DNA of 64,000 nt from the NCBI RefSeq assembly GCF_030348825.1, contig NZ_JAUCES010000005.1, positions 1,426,001 through 1,490,000 of the forward strand, in the 5' to 3' direction. The position numbers were made by a program, and so were the translations under genes. A model generated the notes under the pieces. It did not search any database and had not been told where the DNA came from. It saw only the letters and a program-made list of their open reading frames with translations. This DNA is from Fictibacillus sp. b24 (GTDB taxonomy: Bacteria > Bacillota > Bacilli > Bacillales > Fictibacillaceae). Below, in pieces: positions 25,313 to 34,960 of this stretch (positions within the stretch are counted from its first letter, which is position 1; every line of letters starts with the position of its first letter).

Positions 25313-25606
25313 TCAGGTGCCGGAAGTTTCCGGCTTAAAAGGGAATTCGGTGAGAAACCGAAGCTGTCCCCGCAACTGTAATTGTGGACGAAATGGAATA
25401 GCCACTGTACAGATTAGCTATAAGTATTATGGCTGCTGTATGGGAAGGCCCAAAGTAGGAAGAAGCAAAAGCCAGTAGACCTGCCTGAAATACTCCTATT
25501 TTCTTTTCCTCGGGGATTGGGAGAAAGAACAGTGACTGTATAAAGGTATTCTTGCAGCAATCACACGTTTCTTTCACCCTCTTCCTGATGGAAGGGGGTT
25601 TTTATT
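25313..25606 (+). ncRNA. Cobalamin (AdoCbl) riboswitch with terminator
   Basis: The leader has the B12-riboswitch landmarks in order: GGTGCCGGAAG...CGGCTTAAAAGGGAA, GGTGAGAAACCGAAGCTGTCCCCGCAACTG split over 25349-25378, and the B12 box AGCCAGTAGACCTGCC at about 25470-25485. An intrinsic terminator, CCCTCTTCC / GGAAGGGGG plus TTTTT at 25577-25606, follows just before the nrdA RBS. Bound adenosylcobalamin should stop transcription of the class I RNR genes. Confidence 0.95.
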
Positions 25607-25629
25607 ATGATTTAAGGAGTGTTTGAACA

Positions 25630-27861
25630 ATGAAAATGACAGCTGCAAACTCTTTACTCGGGGAGTGGTTAAGAGAATGTGTCGAGAATTTCCCAGGAAT
25701 AGAAGCGAAGGCATTTTTAGAAAGAGCTGAAAAACTAGAAAGTGAAACTGAGACAAACGATTCTGCATCTCTATACAGACAATTAGTGATGGAAGCATTA
25801 AATGGTTTAACTGCAGAAGAACCTGATTGGACGTTTGTAGCGGCACAGATTTATTTGAAGCAGCTATATGAAGAAGTAAGACGTAACAGAGGAGAATTAG
25901 AGAATCCCCCCTATTCAAATCTGTGTGGATTAATTCAAAAATTAGTGGGCTTGAATATCTACGATTATACGATCCTAACCTCTTATAATGAGCAAGAAAT
26001 TGAAGAAGCTGAAAAAATGATAGATCCAGCTAAAGATAAGCTTTTTACATACATAGGGTTGAAAACGCTGGCTGACCGATATTTGGCAAAAGGGTTTGAT
26101 AATGAGATTTATGAACTGCCTCAAGAACGGTGGATGCTGATTGCCTTGTATTTAATGAGAGACGAGGATAAAACGAATAGGCTTCAACAAGTGAAAGAAG
26201 CTTATTGGGCACTTTCTAATTTATATATGACGGTCGCAACCCCGACCCTAGCTAATGCAGGTAAAAGTTTTGGCCAGCTTAGCTCATGCTTTATTGATAC
26301 GATCGACGACAGTCTTAGAGGGATTTTTGATTCGAATACCGATGCAGCAACCGTCTCTAAAGGCGGTGGAGGACTAGGAATCTATCTTGGTAAGATTCGT
26401 GCGAGAGGCTCAGATATTAAAGGATTTAAAGGCAATTCATCAGGTGTTATCCCATGGATGAAGCAGTTAAACAATACTGCAGTTTCTGTTGATCAACTAG
26501 GACAAAGGCAAGGAGCGATTGCCGTTTACCTAGATATATGGCATAAAGATATTTTAGAATTTTTAGATGCAAAGTTAAATAATGGTGATGAGCGAATGAG
26601 AACACATGACCTGTTTACAGGAGTATGTCTTCCGGATCTATTCATGGAACAAGTTGAGAAACGGGGAGAGTGGCATCTGTTTGATCCCCATGAAATAAGA
26701 AAGGTAAAGGGATACTCATTGGAGGATTTCTTTGACGAAACAAAGGGCTTGGGAAGCTTCAGAGAAAAATATACGGAGTGTCTTGAAGACGATAGACTTT
26801 CTAAAAAATGTGTACCGGCAATTGAAATCATGAAACGTATCATGAAATCTCAGCTAGAGACGGGAACTCCTTTTATGTTTTATCGCGATACGGTAAACCG
26901 TTTAAATCCCAATCCTCATCTAGGAATGATCTATGCTTCTAACCTGTGTACAGAGATTATGCAAAACATGTCCGCAACCGTCGTTTCTTCTGAAGAGACT
27001 GAAGATGGAGAAATTATTATCAGAAAAACACCAGGAGATTTTGTGGTATGTAACTTATCGTCGCTTTCTCTCGCTAAGGTAATTCAAGATAATGTGTTAA
27101 AAAGAGTAATTGATATTCAGATCAGAATGCTCGATAATGTGATCGATCTTAACCGTATTGATGTTCCTCAAGCAATGCTTACTAATCAAAAATACAGAGC
27201 GATAGGGGTAGGAACATTCGGATGGCATCATCTTCTTGCAAAAGAGGGGATCAAATGGGAAAGTGATGAAGCAGTATCTTATGCAGACAAACTTTATGAA
27301 ATAATCAATTACTATGTAATAAGTGCTAGTTGTGAGCTCGCAAAAGAAAAAGGAAAGTATCCCGCATTTGATGGGTCAGACTGGGCGAATGGAGACTATT
27401 TTTTAAAGCGAGGGTATTCTTCTGAAGAGTGGAAGTGCTTAAAAGAAAGAGTAAGAATGCACGGCTTAAGAAATGGATATCTTATTGCTGTTGCTCCAAA
27501 TTCTTCTACGTCAATTATTGCAAATTCAACGCCTAGTGTTGATCCGATCTTTAAAAAGTTTTATTCAGAAGAAAAAAAGAATTATAAGATTCCAGTAACA
27601 GCACCCGATCTGAGTACTGAGACAACGTGGTTCTATAAATCTGCTTTTCTTATTGATCAAACTTGGAGTATCGAGCAGAATGCTGTAAGACAAAGACATG
27701 TGGATCAATCCATTTCGTTTAACCTTTATGTTAATCACAATATAAAAGCGAAAGAGCTGCTTCATCTGCACATGTTGAGCTTCCAAAAAGGGTTGAAGAC
27801 TACCTATTATACGAGATCTACATCAATTGAGCTGGAAGGATGTGAAAGCTGTGAAAGTTAA
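25630..27861 (+). CDS. nrdA: Class I ribonucleoside-diphosphate reductase, alpha subunit
   Basis: Catalytic subunit that reduces ribonucleoside diphosphates. The 743 residues have active-site cysteines at 220 (LSSCFI), 440 in NLCTEI with Asn438 and Glu442, and 474 (VVCNLSS). The C-terminal redox pair is in EGCESCES. PTLANAGK, the GGGGLGIYLGKIR loop and the near C-terminal tyrosines (TTYYTRS) fit the family. A typical N-terminal ATP-cone is not obvious, so overall activity control by dATP may be missing. It is controlled by the NrdR boxes and B12 riboswitch in front, and nrdB overlaps its end. Confidence 0.94.
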   Translation: MKMTAANSLLGEWLRECVENFPGIEAKAFLERAEKLESETETNDSASLYRQLVMEALNGLTAEEPDWTFVAAQIYLKQLYEEVRRNRGELENPPYSNLCGLIQKLVGLNIYDYTILTSYNEQEIEEAEKMIDPAKDKLFTYIGLKTLADRYLAKGFDNEIYELPQERWMLIALYLMRDEDKTNRLQQVKEAYWALSNLYMTVATPTLANAGKSFGQLSSCFIDTIDDSLRGIFDSNTDAATVSKGGGGLGIYLGKIRARGSDIKGFKGNSSGVIPWMKQLNNTAVSVDQLGQRQGAIAVYLDIWHKDILEFLDAKLNNGDERMRTHDLFTGVCLPDLFMEQVEKRGEWHLFDPHEIRKVKGYSLEDFFDETKGLGSFREKYTECLEDDRLSKKCVPAIEIMKRIMKSQLETGTPFMFYRDTVNRLNPNPHLGMIYASNLCTEIMQNMSATVVSSEETEDGEIIIRKTPGDFVVCNLSSLSLAKVIQDNVLKRVIDIQIRMLDNVIDLNRIDVPQAMLTNQKYRAIGVGTFGWHHLLAKEGIKWESDEAVSYADKLYEIINYYVISASCELAKEKGKYPAFDGSDWANGDYFLKRGYSSEEWKCLKERVRMHGLRNGYLIAVAPNSSTSIIANSTPSVDPIFKKFYSEEKKNYKIPVTAPDLSTETTWFYKSAFLIDQTWSIEQNAVRQRHVDQSISFNLYVNHNIKAKELLHLHMLSFQKGLKTTYYTRSTSIELEGCESCES

Positions 27862-28903
27862 AGCTGCCGAACATCTGCAGAAGAGAAAAATCTATGATGT
27901 GGAAGCGCCTAACGCTTCTACGGGTATTATCAATGGAAGAAGCTCTAATATACTGAACTGGGACGACGTCAGATACAAATGGGCATATCCGCTGTATAAA
28001 AATATGTTATCTAATTTTTGGACGCCTTTTGAGATCAATATGTCTAGCGACAGCAAACAATATGTAAATCTATCTGAAAAAGAGCAAGATACCTTTAATA
28101 AAATTATTGGATTGTTAGCTTTTTTAGATAGTGTACAAACCGATTATTCAAGCAGAGTAGCAGCCTTTTTAACAGATTCGAGTCTAGCTGCACTCATGGC
28201 GACTCTATCCTTTCAAGAAGTCATTCATAATCAGTCGTATTCATACGTATTGTCTTCTTTGGTTCCTAAGGCGAAGCAAGATGAAATATTCGAGTATTGG
28301 AAGACAGACGCTGTTCTAAGAGAACGCAACGATTTTATTGTGCAAGGCTATGAGGAGTTTCTTCATCACCCCAGCCCTGAAACATTTTTAAAGTCTATTA
28401 TTTACGATGTGATTTTAGAAGGATTAAATTTTTATTCGGGATTCAGTTTTTTCTATAATCTAGCTAGAAATCAAAAGATGGTCTCTACTTCAACGATGAT
28501 TAACTATATTAATAGAGATGAACAGCTGCACGTTTATTTATTCTGCCAAGTATTTAAAGCAGTCTTAGCTGAATATCCGCACTTGAAAGACGAAGAACTT
28601 GAGGTGTTTGCTAAGAGTACTTTCAAAAAAGCTGCTGAGCTGGAAATTAAGTGGAGCAATTATATTATTGGGAATTCGTTCGATGGCATCCATGCTTCTG
28701 ATTTAGAAGCGTATATTAAGTTTATGGCAAATAAACGTCTAAATGAGCTCGGGTTTGAAAAGATATATCCACAGCATAATAAAAACCCTCTTTCTTGGAT
28801 TAAAGCATACTCTGATGTGAATGCTGGAAAAAGTGATTTTTTTGAGCAGAAATCGAGACAATACACTAAGGTATCTGATGAAAATGGGTTTGATGAACTA
28901 TAA
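27851..28903 (+). CDS. nrdB: Class I ribonucleoside-diphosphate reductase, beta subunit
   Basis: Radical-generating subunit of about 350 residues. Di-metal ligands are visible in LLAFLDSVQTD, QEVIHNQSYSYVLSS (ExxH, with the Tyr of SYS as the likely radical site), EGLNFYSGF and DEQLHVYLF (ExxH). The GTG at 27851 lies 10 bases after GGAAGGA and overlaps the nrdA end; earlier GTG or TTG codons are alternatives. Whether the cofactor is di-iron or dimanganese cannot be told; no nrdI gene is adjacent. Confidence 0.93.
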   Translation: MKVKAAEHLQKRKIYDVEAPNASTGIINGRSSNILNWDDVRYKWAYPLYKNMLSNFWTPFEINMSSDSKQYVNLSEKEQDTFNKIIGLLAFLDSVQTDYSSRVAAFLTDSSLAALMATLSFQEVIHNQSYSYVLSSLVPKAKQDEIFEYWKTDAVLRERNDFIVQGYEEFLHHPSPETFLKSIIYDVILEGLNFYSGFSFFYNLARNQKMVSTSTMINYINRDEQLHVYLFCQVFKAVLAEYPHLKDEELEVFAKSTFKKAAELEIKWSNYIIGNSFDGIHASDLEAYIKFMANKRLNELGFEKIYPQHNKNPLSWIKAYSDVNAGKSDFFEQKSRQYTKVSDENGFDEL

Positions 28904-28933
28904 AAAGCCGGGAAATTCATTCCGGCTTTTTTC
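28903..28933 (+). terminator. nrdAB terminator
   Basis: AAAAGCCGG / CCGGCTTTTTT encloses a 10-base loop, right after the nrdB stop. Confidence 0.85.
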
Positions 28934-28962
28934 CATTTGATTGTTTATAATAACAATAAACC

Positions 28963-29799
28963 TTATTTGAGTTCTTCCTTCACTTCAAACTGCTGACTCA
29001 CTTTTTCACACTCTTCATAGTATTTTTCATGTGTCCGTTTAATAACATGATCAAACACTTCGTCAACCTCGTTGCTTAAAATCTTTATTCCTTCTCCTGT
29101 AATACCACCCTTTACACACACTTTCTGTATGAGTGTAGGCAATGTGTAAATATCTTTTTCTAGTAATTTTCCCATGCCGATGATCATGTCGCTAGCAAGC
29201 TGAGTTGCTTGAGCTTTTGTTATGTCTGTTTGATTAACCGCAGAGTTAATGAAACATTGCAGGACGTAGCCTATAAATGCAGGACCGCAGCTAGCGATAT
29301 CCGAGGAGATCCGAGTTATATTCTCATCAATAACAAGCGGCGTAGAAATATAGGCCATCAATGAAAGGAGTTTCTCCCTATAATCAGAGTGACAATTTTT
29401 TCCGAAAGATAGGAGAGATGATCCGGATAATGCTCGGTTATTGATGCTCGGGATGGCTCTGGCAACATTGCATTCTACTACATCTTCAAGCTGTTCACAG
29501 GAAATAGGACTTGTGATCGACACGACTAACTGATGTTTAGAAATATTGTTTTTGTTGGTAGACAGCAGCGAATAAAATTCATGTGGTTTTACACAGATAA
29601 ATACAATTTCAGCAAAACGAAAAACTTCTTCAGGTGTTTTTCCGATTCTCATTTTAGGATAGGCGTTCTGCAGCCTCTCCGCTTTCGACAGGGTGCGGTT
29701 AGTAACCATCAGCCTAGATGGTGAAACGGCTGAAGATTCGATAAAAGAAGAAGCAAGAACGCTTCCCATATTTCCGGTTCCGATAATTCCAACCTTCAT
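28963..29799 (-). CDS. comER: ComER, pyrroline-5-carboxylate reductase-like protein
   Basis: A 278-residue ProC-family protein with Rossmann motif MKVGIIGTGNMGSVLA, the VTNRT segment and the C-terminal GCGPAF-type and KGGITGEGI motifs. It lies divergent from comEA, the standard ComER position. Its function is not settled; it is dispensable for competence in B. subtilis and has been linked to sporulation and biofilm timing. GGAGG precedes ATG at 29799, so the upstream 38 codons are not used. Confidence 0.9.
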   Translation of the reverse strand: MKVGIIGTGNMGSVLASSFIESSAVSPSRLMVTNRTLSKAERLQNAYPKMRIGKTPEEVFRFAEIVFICVKPHEFYSLLSTNKNNISKHQLVVSITSPISCEQLEDVVECNVARAIPSINNRALSGSSLLSFGKNCHSDYREKLLSLMAYISTPLVIDENITRISSDIASCGPAFIGYVLQCFINSAVNQTDITKAQATQLASDMIIGMGKLLEKDIYTLPTLIQKVCVKGGITGEGIKILSNEVDEVFDHVIKRTHEKYYEECEKVSQQFEVKEELK

Positions 29800-29892
29800 A
29801 CCTGAACCTCCTTCCTCTACCTTAAAATCTATGCACACGATGTTTTGAATATGATTTTTGCGTAGTTCAAGCTTATCTAAGTAGGTGAAATA

Positions 29893-30525
29893 ATGGAGAA
29901 AATTAAAGAACATCTGAATGGAATCATTGGCATAGGTATCGTCTTTCTACTCGTAATAAGTTTATCTTTATTCAATTATTTCAAAAGCGAGGAAAATATT
30001 CCGATAACATCTCAAATACCTGCACATAATGAACCCGAAATAAAGATTTCTGACACGCCTAAGCAAGAGGAAATAGATGAGAATAAAGAAGTACAAGATA
30101 TTATGGTCGATGTTCAAGGAAGTGTTAAGAATCCTGGTGTATATAAAATGAGAGATGGAGACCGCGTGATGCATGCTATTCAAAAGGCGGGCGGTTTCCA
30201 AGAGCAAGCAGAGCTTCGTTCCGTTAATCAGGCTATGAAAATATCTGATGAGATGATTGTTTATGTTGCTTCAAAAGGAGAGGAATATGAAGTTCAGAGG
30301 GAAGAAGGAAGCAATGGGTCTCAAACTAGCGGTTTAATAAACATTAATTCTGCTGATGAAGCCTTGCTGCAGACGTTAAACGGCGTAGGTCCTGCCAAAG
30401 CACAAAGTATCATCACATATCGAGAAGAACATGGACCATTTACTTCAATAGAACAATTAATGGAAGTTAGGGGTATTGGAGAAAAGACGATCGAACAATG
30501 GAAAGATAAAATCAGTTTTCAGTAA
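29893..30525 (+). CDS. comEA: Competence DNA receptor ComEA
   Basis: A membrane-anchored DNA-binding protein of the uptake machine. One N-terminal membrane helix (IIGIGIVFLLVISLSLF) is followed by a charged linker, an SLBB-type domain (MVDVQGSVKNPGVYKMRDGDR) and a C-terminal helix-hairpin-helix pair (INSADEALLQTLNGVGPAKAQ, LMEVRGIGEKTIEQW). 210 residues is normal. It starts 94 bases from comER in the opposite direction. Confidence 0.94.
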   Translation: MEKIKEHLNGIIGIGIVFLLVISLSLFNYFKSEENIPITSQIPAHNEPEIKISDTPKQEEIDENKEVQDIMVDVQGSVKNPGVYKMRDGDRVMHAIQKAGGFQEQAELRSVNQAMKISDEMIVYVASKGEEYEVQREEGSNGSQTSGLININSADEALLQTLNGVGPAKAQSIITYREEHGPFTSIEQLMEVRGIGEKTIEQWKDKISFQ

Positions 30526-30592
30526 TGGTTTTTATTGACCCTATAAATAACGGGGTCTACACTAGTGTTATACAAAATAGAGGAGGCGGTTG

Positions 30593-31057
30593 GTGTTGCA
30601 GCGAATTTCCTGGAATGAATATTATATGGCACAAAGTCAGTTGCTTGCTCTGCGGAGTACCTGTACGAGGCTAGCGGTGGGCGCAACAATTGTTAGAGAT
30701 AAACGGATTATCGCGGGTGGATATAACGGTTCTATCTCAGGTGGAGTGCACTGTATTGACGAAGGTTGTTACGTTATTGATGGCCACTGTGTAAGGACGA
30801 TACATGCTGAAATGAACGCTCTTTTGCAATGCGCAAAGTTCGGAGTGCCGACTGAAGGTGCTGAGATGTATGTAACCCATTTTCCTTGTTTGCATTGCTG
30901 CAGATCTATTATCCAAAGCGGTATAAAAAAGATCTATTATGGTGAAGATTACAAAAACCATCCGTACAGCATTGAACAGTTTAAAGAAGCGGGTGTGATT
31001 GTAGAAAAAGTTGAAATGAAAACCCCTCCTGCAGCCTTTATCACGAACGAAGCATGA
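30593..31057 (+). CDS. comEB: ComEB, dCMP deaminase family protein
   Basis: A zinc-dependent deaminase of about 154 residues: the HAEMNALLQC motif supplies a zinc His and the catalytic Glu, and HFPCLHCCRSII the zinc cysteines. Deamination of dCMP to dUMP is expected. AGGAGG suits GTG at 30593 or TTG at 30596. It is shorter at the C-terminus than the 189-residue B. subtilis ComEB, ending soon after the catalytic domain. It overlaps comEC by four bases (ATGA). Confidence 0.92.
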   Translation: MLQRISWNEYYMAQSQLLALRSTCTRLAVGATIVRDKRIIAGGYNGSISGGVHCIDEGCYVIDGHCVRTIHAEMNALLQCAKFGVPTEGAEMYVTHFPCLHCCRSIIQSGIKKIYYGEDYKNHPYSIEQFKEAGVIVEKVEMKTPPAAFITNEA

Positions 31058-33342
31058 ATCCTCGATACGCCGTCTTAAGTGCACTTGTTGCGCTATGTGG
31101 AATTTGGCTTTCGAAATATCAAACGGTAACCGGAATTGCAGGTACTGCTTTTCTGGTTATCGTAATAGTTATTCAGATTAAAAGAAAATCCCTTCTTATC
31201 CTCTGTTTCCTCCCACTCTTTTTTATTTATTCTCAATATGATTTGAAGCACAGCAAATCTAAAATACCTCATGATCAAATGATATTTACTGGTCAAATCA
31301 GCACCATCCCCAAAATTGACGGAAAGATGCTCCGTTTTTATTATGAAACAAACAACGAAACTATAGTTGTTCAACACAAAATGAAATCTTCAATTGAAAA
31401 AGTACAACTGAGCAATCTAGAAATTAATATGACATGCATGCTAAAAGGAAACCTGAAAGAACCTGAACAAAAAAGTCATTTTTACGGAATGAATTATCCC
31501 GAGTACTTAAAAAATAAGGATATTTATTGGATCCTTGAGACTAGGGATTTTAATCTTGATTATTGTCAGATGAAGAATAAGCTAGATTTTCAAGATAAGA
31601 TAAAATTATTGAGAAGCAGGGCGATTCAACAAATCGAAAGTCAATTTTCAAAAAACACGGCCGGTCTAATGAATGCACTTCTTTTTGGCTATAGGGATGG
31701 CATAGAATCAGGAACTCTTCAAGCCTATCAGAGGCTGGGCTTGACACATCTTTTAGCTGTATCAGGATTTAATGTTGGTATCGTTTCATTTATTTTATAT
31801 TTCTTCTTTGTACGAGTGGGTATTGTGAAAGAATTCGCCTACTTAATCATCATTTTTTTCTTGCCGGTTTACATTGTATTAACCGGAGGAGAGAGTTCTA
31901 TCCTTCGAGCTGGTTTGATGGGGATAATTGTGATGCTGGTCATGATGTTCAGAAAAAAGGTTAGCCCAGCGACTCTTCTGTCAGGTGTTTGCATAGGAAT
32001 GCTGGTATATCATCCCTCTTATAGCTTTGAACTAGGGTTTCAGCTTTCCTTTTTAATGACCTTCGTCTTAATTACCTCAATCTCATTATTCCAAGGCAGA
32101 TCCTACATCAGTTTGCTGATCATGACATCTTTTATGTGTTCTTTATTTTCTTTTCCTATCATTCTCTATCATTTTTACGAGTTTTCAATATGGTCTATAC
32201 CTTTTAACATGATCTACATACCATTTGTATCTTTAGTGCTGTTCCCTATTTCTTTTGTTGCGCTTGTTCTTGCTTTTAGTGTACCTGGGGTAATTTCACA
32301 CGTTTCATTTTTCATTGAATTTGTCTTCGAATTTTCAGTAACCCTCCTTACTTATGCTCAATCATTAAAAGGAAGTATCGTTCTTGGTCGTCCAGCTACG
32401 TGGTTATTTGTATTTTATTTTATATCTATATTTTATTTTTTTTATAAATGGGAGGTAAATAAGCGATTTCAATTACAATTAGCCATACCCTTTTTGCTTA
32501 TAATTTTGATACACACCTTTATCCCTTATTTCAATTCAAAGGCGACTGTAACCTTTTTAAACGTTGGTCAAGGAGACAGTATTTTAATAGAATTACCTTA
32601 TAGAAAAGCTGTCTATTTAATTGATACAGGCGGAACAATTTCTTTTGATAAAGAGGACTGGGAAAAACGAGAAGAAGAGTATGATGTTACGAAAGAAGTT
32701 GTACTTCCTTTCTTAAAAGCTAAGGGAATAAGGGAAATAGACGGGATGATCATTAGCCATGGAGATATGGATCATGCTGGCGGGGCAACATTTTTACTAG
32801 AAAATTTCAAAGTTAACACTGTTTATTTGCCGGTTAATCAAAGTGATAATGAGCTAGAAGAAACGATTCAGATAGCTGCTCAAGCGAAAGATATCGAACT
32901 AATCAGGTTAAGTAAAGGTATGCAATGGGGAACCGATCAGACTTTCTTTTACGTATTGCATCCGGGTTCCAGTCCTTACTCCTCTAACAACGGCTCTATT
33001 GTTTTATGGGTTAATCTTTTTAATCAGCGTTTCCTTTTTACAGGTGATCTTGAAAAAGAAGGAGAAGCTGAAATCATGTACAATTTTAATGATCTGCATG
33101 CAGACGTTCTCAAAATCGGCCACCATGGAAGTGCGACTTCGTCTACTGATGACTTTCTAAAAAAACTATCACCGCAATATGCGATTATCTCGGCGGGGAA
33201 AAATAATATCTATGGCCATCCTGCTCATGAGGTTGTAGAACGGTTGAAACACGAAAGAATCGAGATCTACCGAACGGACCAACATGGTGATATATCATTT
33301 GAAGTAGGAAAAGAGAGTTTGGAAATAAGAACATCACAATAA
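31054..33342 (+). CDS. comEC: DNA internalization channel protein ComEC/Rec2
   Basis: A 762-residue polytopic protein thought to form the channel for single-stranded DNA entry. It has an N-terminal membrane and DUF4131 region, then the Competence domain (LLFGYRDGIESGTLQAYQRLGLTHLLAVSGFNVG begins at about residue 209). A C-terminal metallo-beta-lactamase-like domain contains ISHGDMDHAGGA and HHGSATSST. All parts and the normal length are kept, so natural transformation genes appear intact here. Confidence 0.95.
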   Translation: MNPRYAVLSALVALCGIWLSKYQTVTGIAGTAFLVIVIVIQIKRKSLLILCFLPLFFIYSQYDLKHSKSKIPHDQMIFTGQISTIPKIDGKMLRFYYETNNETIVVQHKMKSSIEKVQLSNLEINMTCMLKGNLKEPEQKSHFYGMNYPEYLKNKDIYWILETRDFNLDYCQMKNKLDFQDKIKLLRSRAIQQIESQFSKNTAGLMNALLFGYRDGIESGTLQAYQRLGLTHLLAVSGFNVGIVSFILYFFFVRVGIVKEFAYLIIIFFLPVYIVLTGGESSILRAGLMGIIVMLVMMFRKKVSPATLLSGVCIGMLVYHPSYSFELGFQLSFLMTFVLITSISLFQGRSYISLLIMTSFMCSLFSFPIILYHFYEFSIWSIPFNMIYIPFVSLVLFPISFVALVLAFSVPGVISHVSFFIEFVFEFSVTLLTYAQSLKGSIVLGRPATWLFVFYFISIFYFFYKWEVNKRFQLQLAIPFLLIILIHTFIPYFNSKATVTFLNVGQGDSILIELPYRKAVYLIDTGGTISFDKEDWEKREEEYDVTKEVVLPFLKAKGIREIDGMIISHGDMDHAGGATFLLENFKVNTVYLPVNQSDNELEETIQIAAQAKDIELIRLSKGMQWGTDQTFFYVLHPGSSPYSSNNGSIVLWVNLFNQRFLFTGDLEKEGEAEIMYNFNDLHADVLKIGHHGSATSSTDDFLKKLSPQYAIISAGKNNIYGHPAHEVVERLKHERIEIYRTDQHGDISFEVGKESLEIRTSQ

Positions 33343-33377
33343 AAAAGGACCGAATGCAATTCGCGATTCGGTCCTTT
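33343..33377. terminator. Terminator between comEC and yqzM
   Basis: AAAAAGGACCGAAT / ATTCGGTCCTTTTTT is a strong bidirectional hairpin between convergent genes. Confidence 0.9.
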
Positions 33378-33385
33378 TTTATGTA

Positions 33386-33517
33386 TTATGCAATTGCTTT
33401 TAGAATGACTCCGATGGCGAAAATAACTGTGAAGAATCCAAATGATACGACAAAGCCCATGCCGGAATCTATAAGGTCGTTACGCTTGCTCTGTACATCT
33501 TTCTCAAAATGGTTCAT
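33386..33517 (-). CDS. yqzM: YqzM family small membrane protein
   Basis: A 43-residue product: a polar start MNHFEKDVQSKRNDLIDSGM, then one hydrophobic helix of Gly/Phe/Val/Ile. This matches the YqzM family, found opposite comEC in Bacillus genomes. AGGAGG lies before the ATG. Function unknown. Confidence 0.9.
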   Translation of the reverse strand: MNHFEKDVQSKRNDLIDSGMGFVVSFGFFTVIFAIGVILKAIA

Positions 33518-33672
33518 GTGACAACCCTCCTAATCCATTTTTAGTATACGTTATCATTTTTGAAAAATCCATACTGAAAATGCTTTCTTTTATTCCTTTT
33601 ATCAAAAACTTACCAGAGATGAGATTCGTTGTCACCAATAATATAAAAATGCATAGGATATCCTAATTAAAG

Positions 33673-33754
33673 CTAACCGTAAACGATAGGCTCGTTTAGG
33701 TGTTAGTGTTTATCATAAATGAAGGAACAGGCATATTGCTCTGTTCCTTCTTTT
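33673..33754 (+). ncRNA. Candidate structured RNA with its own terminator
   Basis: Between yqzM and holA no ORF is supported. CTAAC..TAAACGA pairs with TCGTTT..GTTAG (33673-33705, 5-base loop), then GAAGGAACAG / CTGTTCCTTC with T-tail ends the unit (33721-33754). TTGTCA at 33629 and a TAGGAT-like element near 33655 could be a weak promoter. A small RNA, or a leader remnant, is possible. Confidence 0.4.
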
Positions 33755-33805
33755 GCTTGCAAATGCCGTTAGTTCACCATAGGATTATAAGGAGAGGTGA
33801 AAAAG

Positions 33806-34831
33806 GTGCTAACAGTTGAATCATTAAAAAAGAGAATTAAAAATAAAGAGATGTCTCCGATCTATCTCATTTGGGGAACAGAGCTTTATTTAGCAGAAGA
33901 TGCTATCCAAACCATAACAAGCCTCTTGTCTCCTGACGAGAAGGACTTTAACTTGAGCGTACATAACCTGGATGAGATCTCCGTTCAGGAAGTGATTGAA
34001 GATGCAGAGACGATGCCTTTTTTAGGAGACCGTCGAGTTGTAGTCATGAAAAATGCTGCATTTTTAACTGCTGCCAAAGAAAAGACAAAAATAGAACACG
34101 ACTATAAAGTATTTGAACATTACATACAAAACCCTGCTGATTATACAATTTTAATTATTGCAGTACCCTATGAAAAGCTGGATGAACGCAAAAAGATCGT
34201 CAAACAGCTAAAAACACAAGCAGAAGTCATTCAAGTTTCCCAGCTTAGCAATGATACTGCAGAAAAATGGCTACAAAAAGAGACGGTGAATTTAGGGGTT
34301 TCAATCGATGGTGAAGCCATTCAGCTTCTTCTTTCAAGACTGGGTACACATATGGCAGTATTGGCAAAAGAGATGGAGAAAATGGCTCTCTTTGTAGGTG
34401 AGAATGGGGTTATTACAAAGGAAACAGTGGATTCATTAGTTGCTAGAACACTTGAAGATGATGTGTTTGGGCTTGTGGATCACGTTGTTCATAAAAAGAC
34501 AGAACAAGCGCTAAGAAGTTTTTATGATCTTATGAAACAGAATCAGGAGCCCATACAGATTCACGCATTAATTACGAGGCAATTTCGAATGATTAACGGA
34601 GTAAAAGAGCTGCAAAAGAAAGGATATGGCGAGAAACAGATTGCTTCTTCCCTAAAATTGCATCCTTACGCAGTAAAGTTGGCTTCAAAGCATGCTAATC
34701 GATTTCATGAAGAATTTCTAAGGAACTGTCTGAATGAATTTGCGGAAACGGATTATAAATTAAAAACAGGTCAGATGGATAAGACGCTTTTACTGGAAAT
34801 GGAGATTGTAAAACTTTCACAAGGTTCATAA
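33806..34831 (+). CDS. holA: DNA polymerase III subunit delta
   Basis: Clamp-loader delta subunit of about 341 residues. The N-terminal AAA-like fold (IYLIWGTELYLAEDAIQTI, FLGDRRVVVMKNAAFL) lacks a functional P-loop, as expected. RTLEDDVFGLVDHVVHKKTEQALRSFYDL is the central part, and the C-terminal collar domain follows. GGAGAGG best fits GTG at 33806 (MLTVESLKK). It sits between comEC/yqzM and rpsT as in B. subtilis (yqeN). Confidence 0.93.
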   Translation: MLTVESLKKRIKNKEMSPIYLIWGTELYLAEDAIQTITSLLSPDEKDFNLSVHNLDEISVQEVIEDAETMPFLGDRRVVVMKNAAFLTAAKEKTKIEHDYKVFEHYIQNPADYTILIIAVPYEKLDERKKIVKQLKTQAEVIQVSQLSNDTAEKWLQKETVNLGVSIDGEAIQLLLSRLGTHMAVLAKEMEKMALFVGENGVITKETVDSLVARTLEDDVFGLVDHVVHKKTEQALRSFYDLMKQNQEPIQIHALITRQFRMINGVKELQKKGYGEKQIASSLKLHPYAVKLASKHANRFHEEFLRNCLNEFAETDYKLKTGQMDKTLLLEMEIVKLSQGS

Positions 34832-34960
34832 GACGCTAGAAGCTACAATTCCACGTAAGGCTCTAAATCTGAATAAAGAGCCACATTCTTTTGCACAATG
34901 ATCATATGTAAGGCACGGATGGTGCCTAAAATTAGCTACGGGCATGGACCTTGAGCAACT

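Noticed and set aside
30526-30570. Hairpin GACCC/GGGTC between comEA and comEB as terminator
   Set aside because: Stem of only five pairs and no T-run; the com genes are expected to be co-transcribed.
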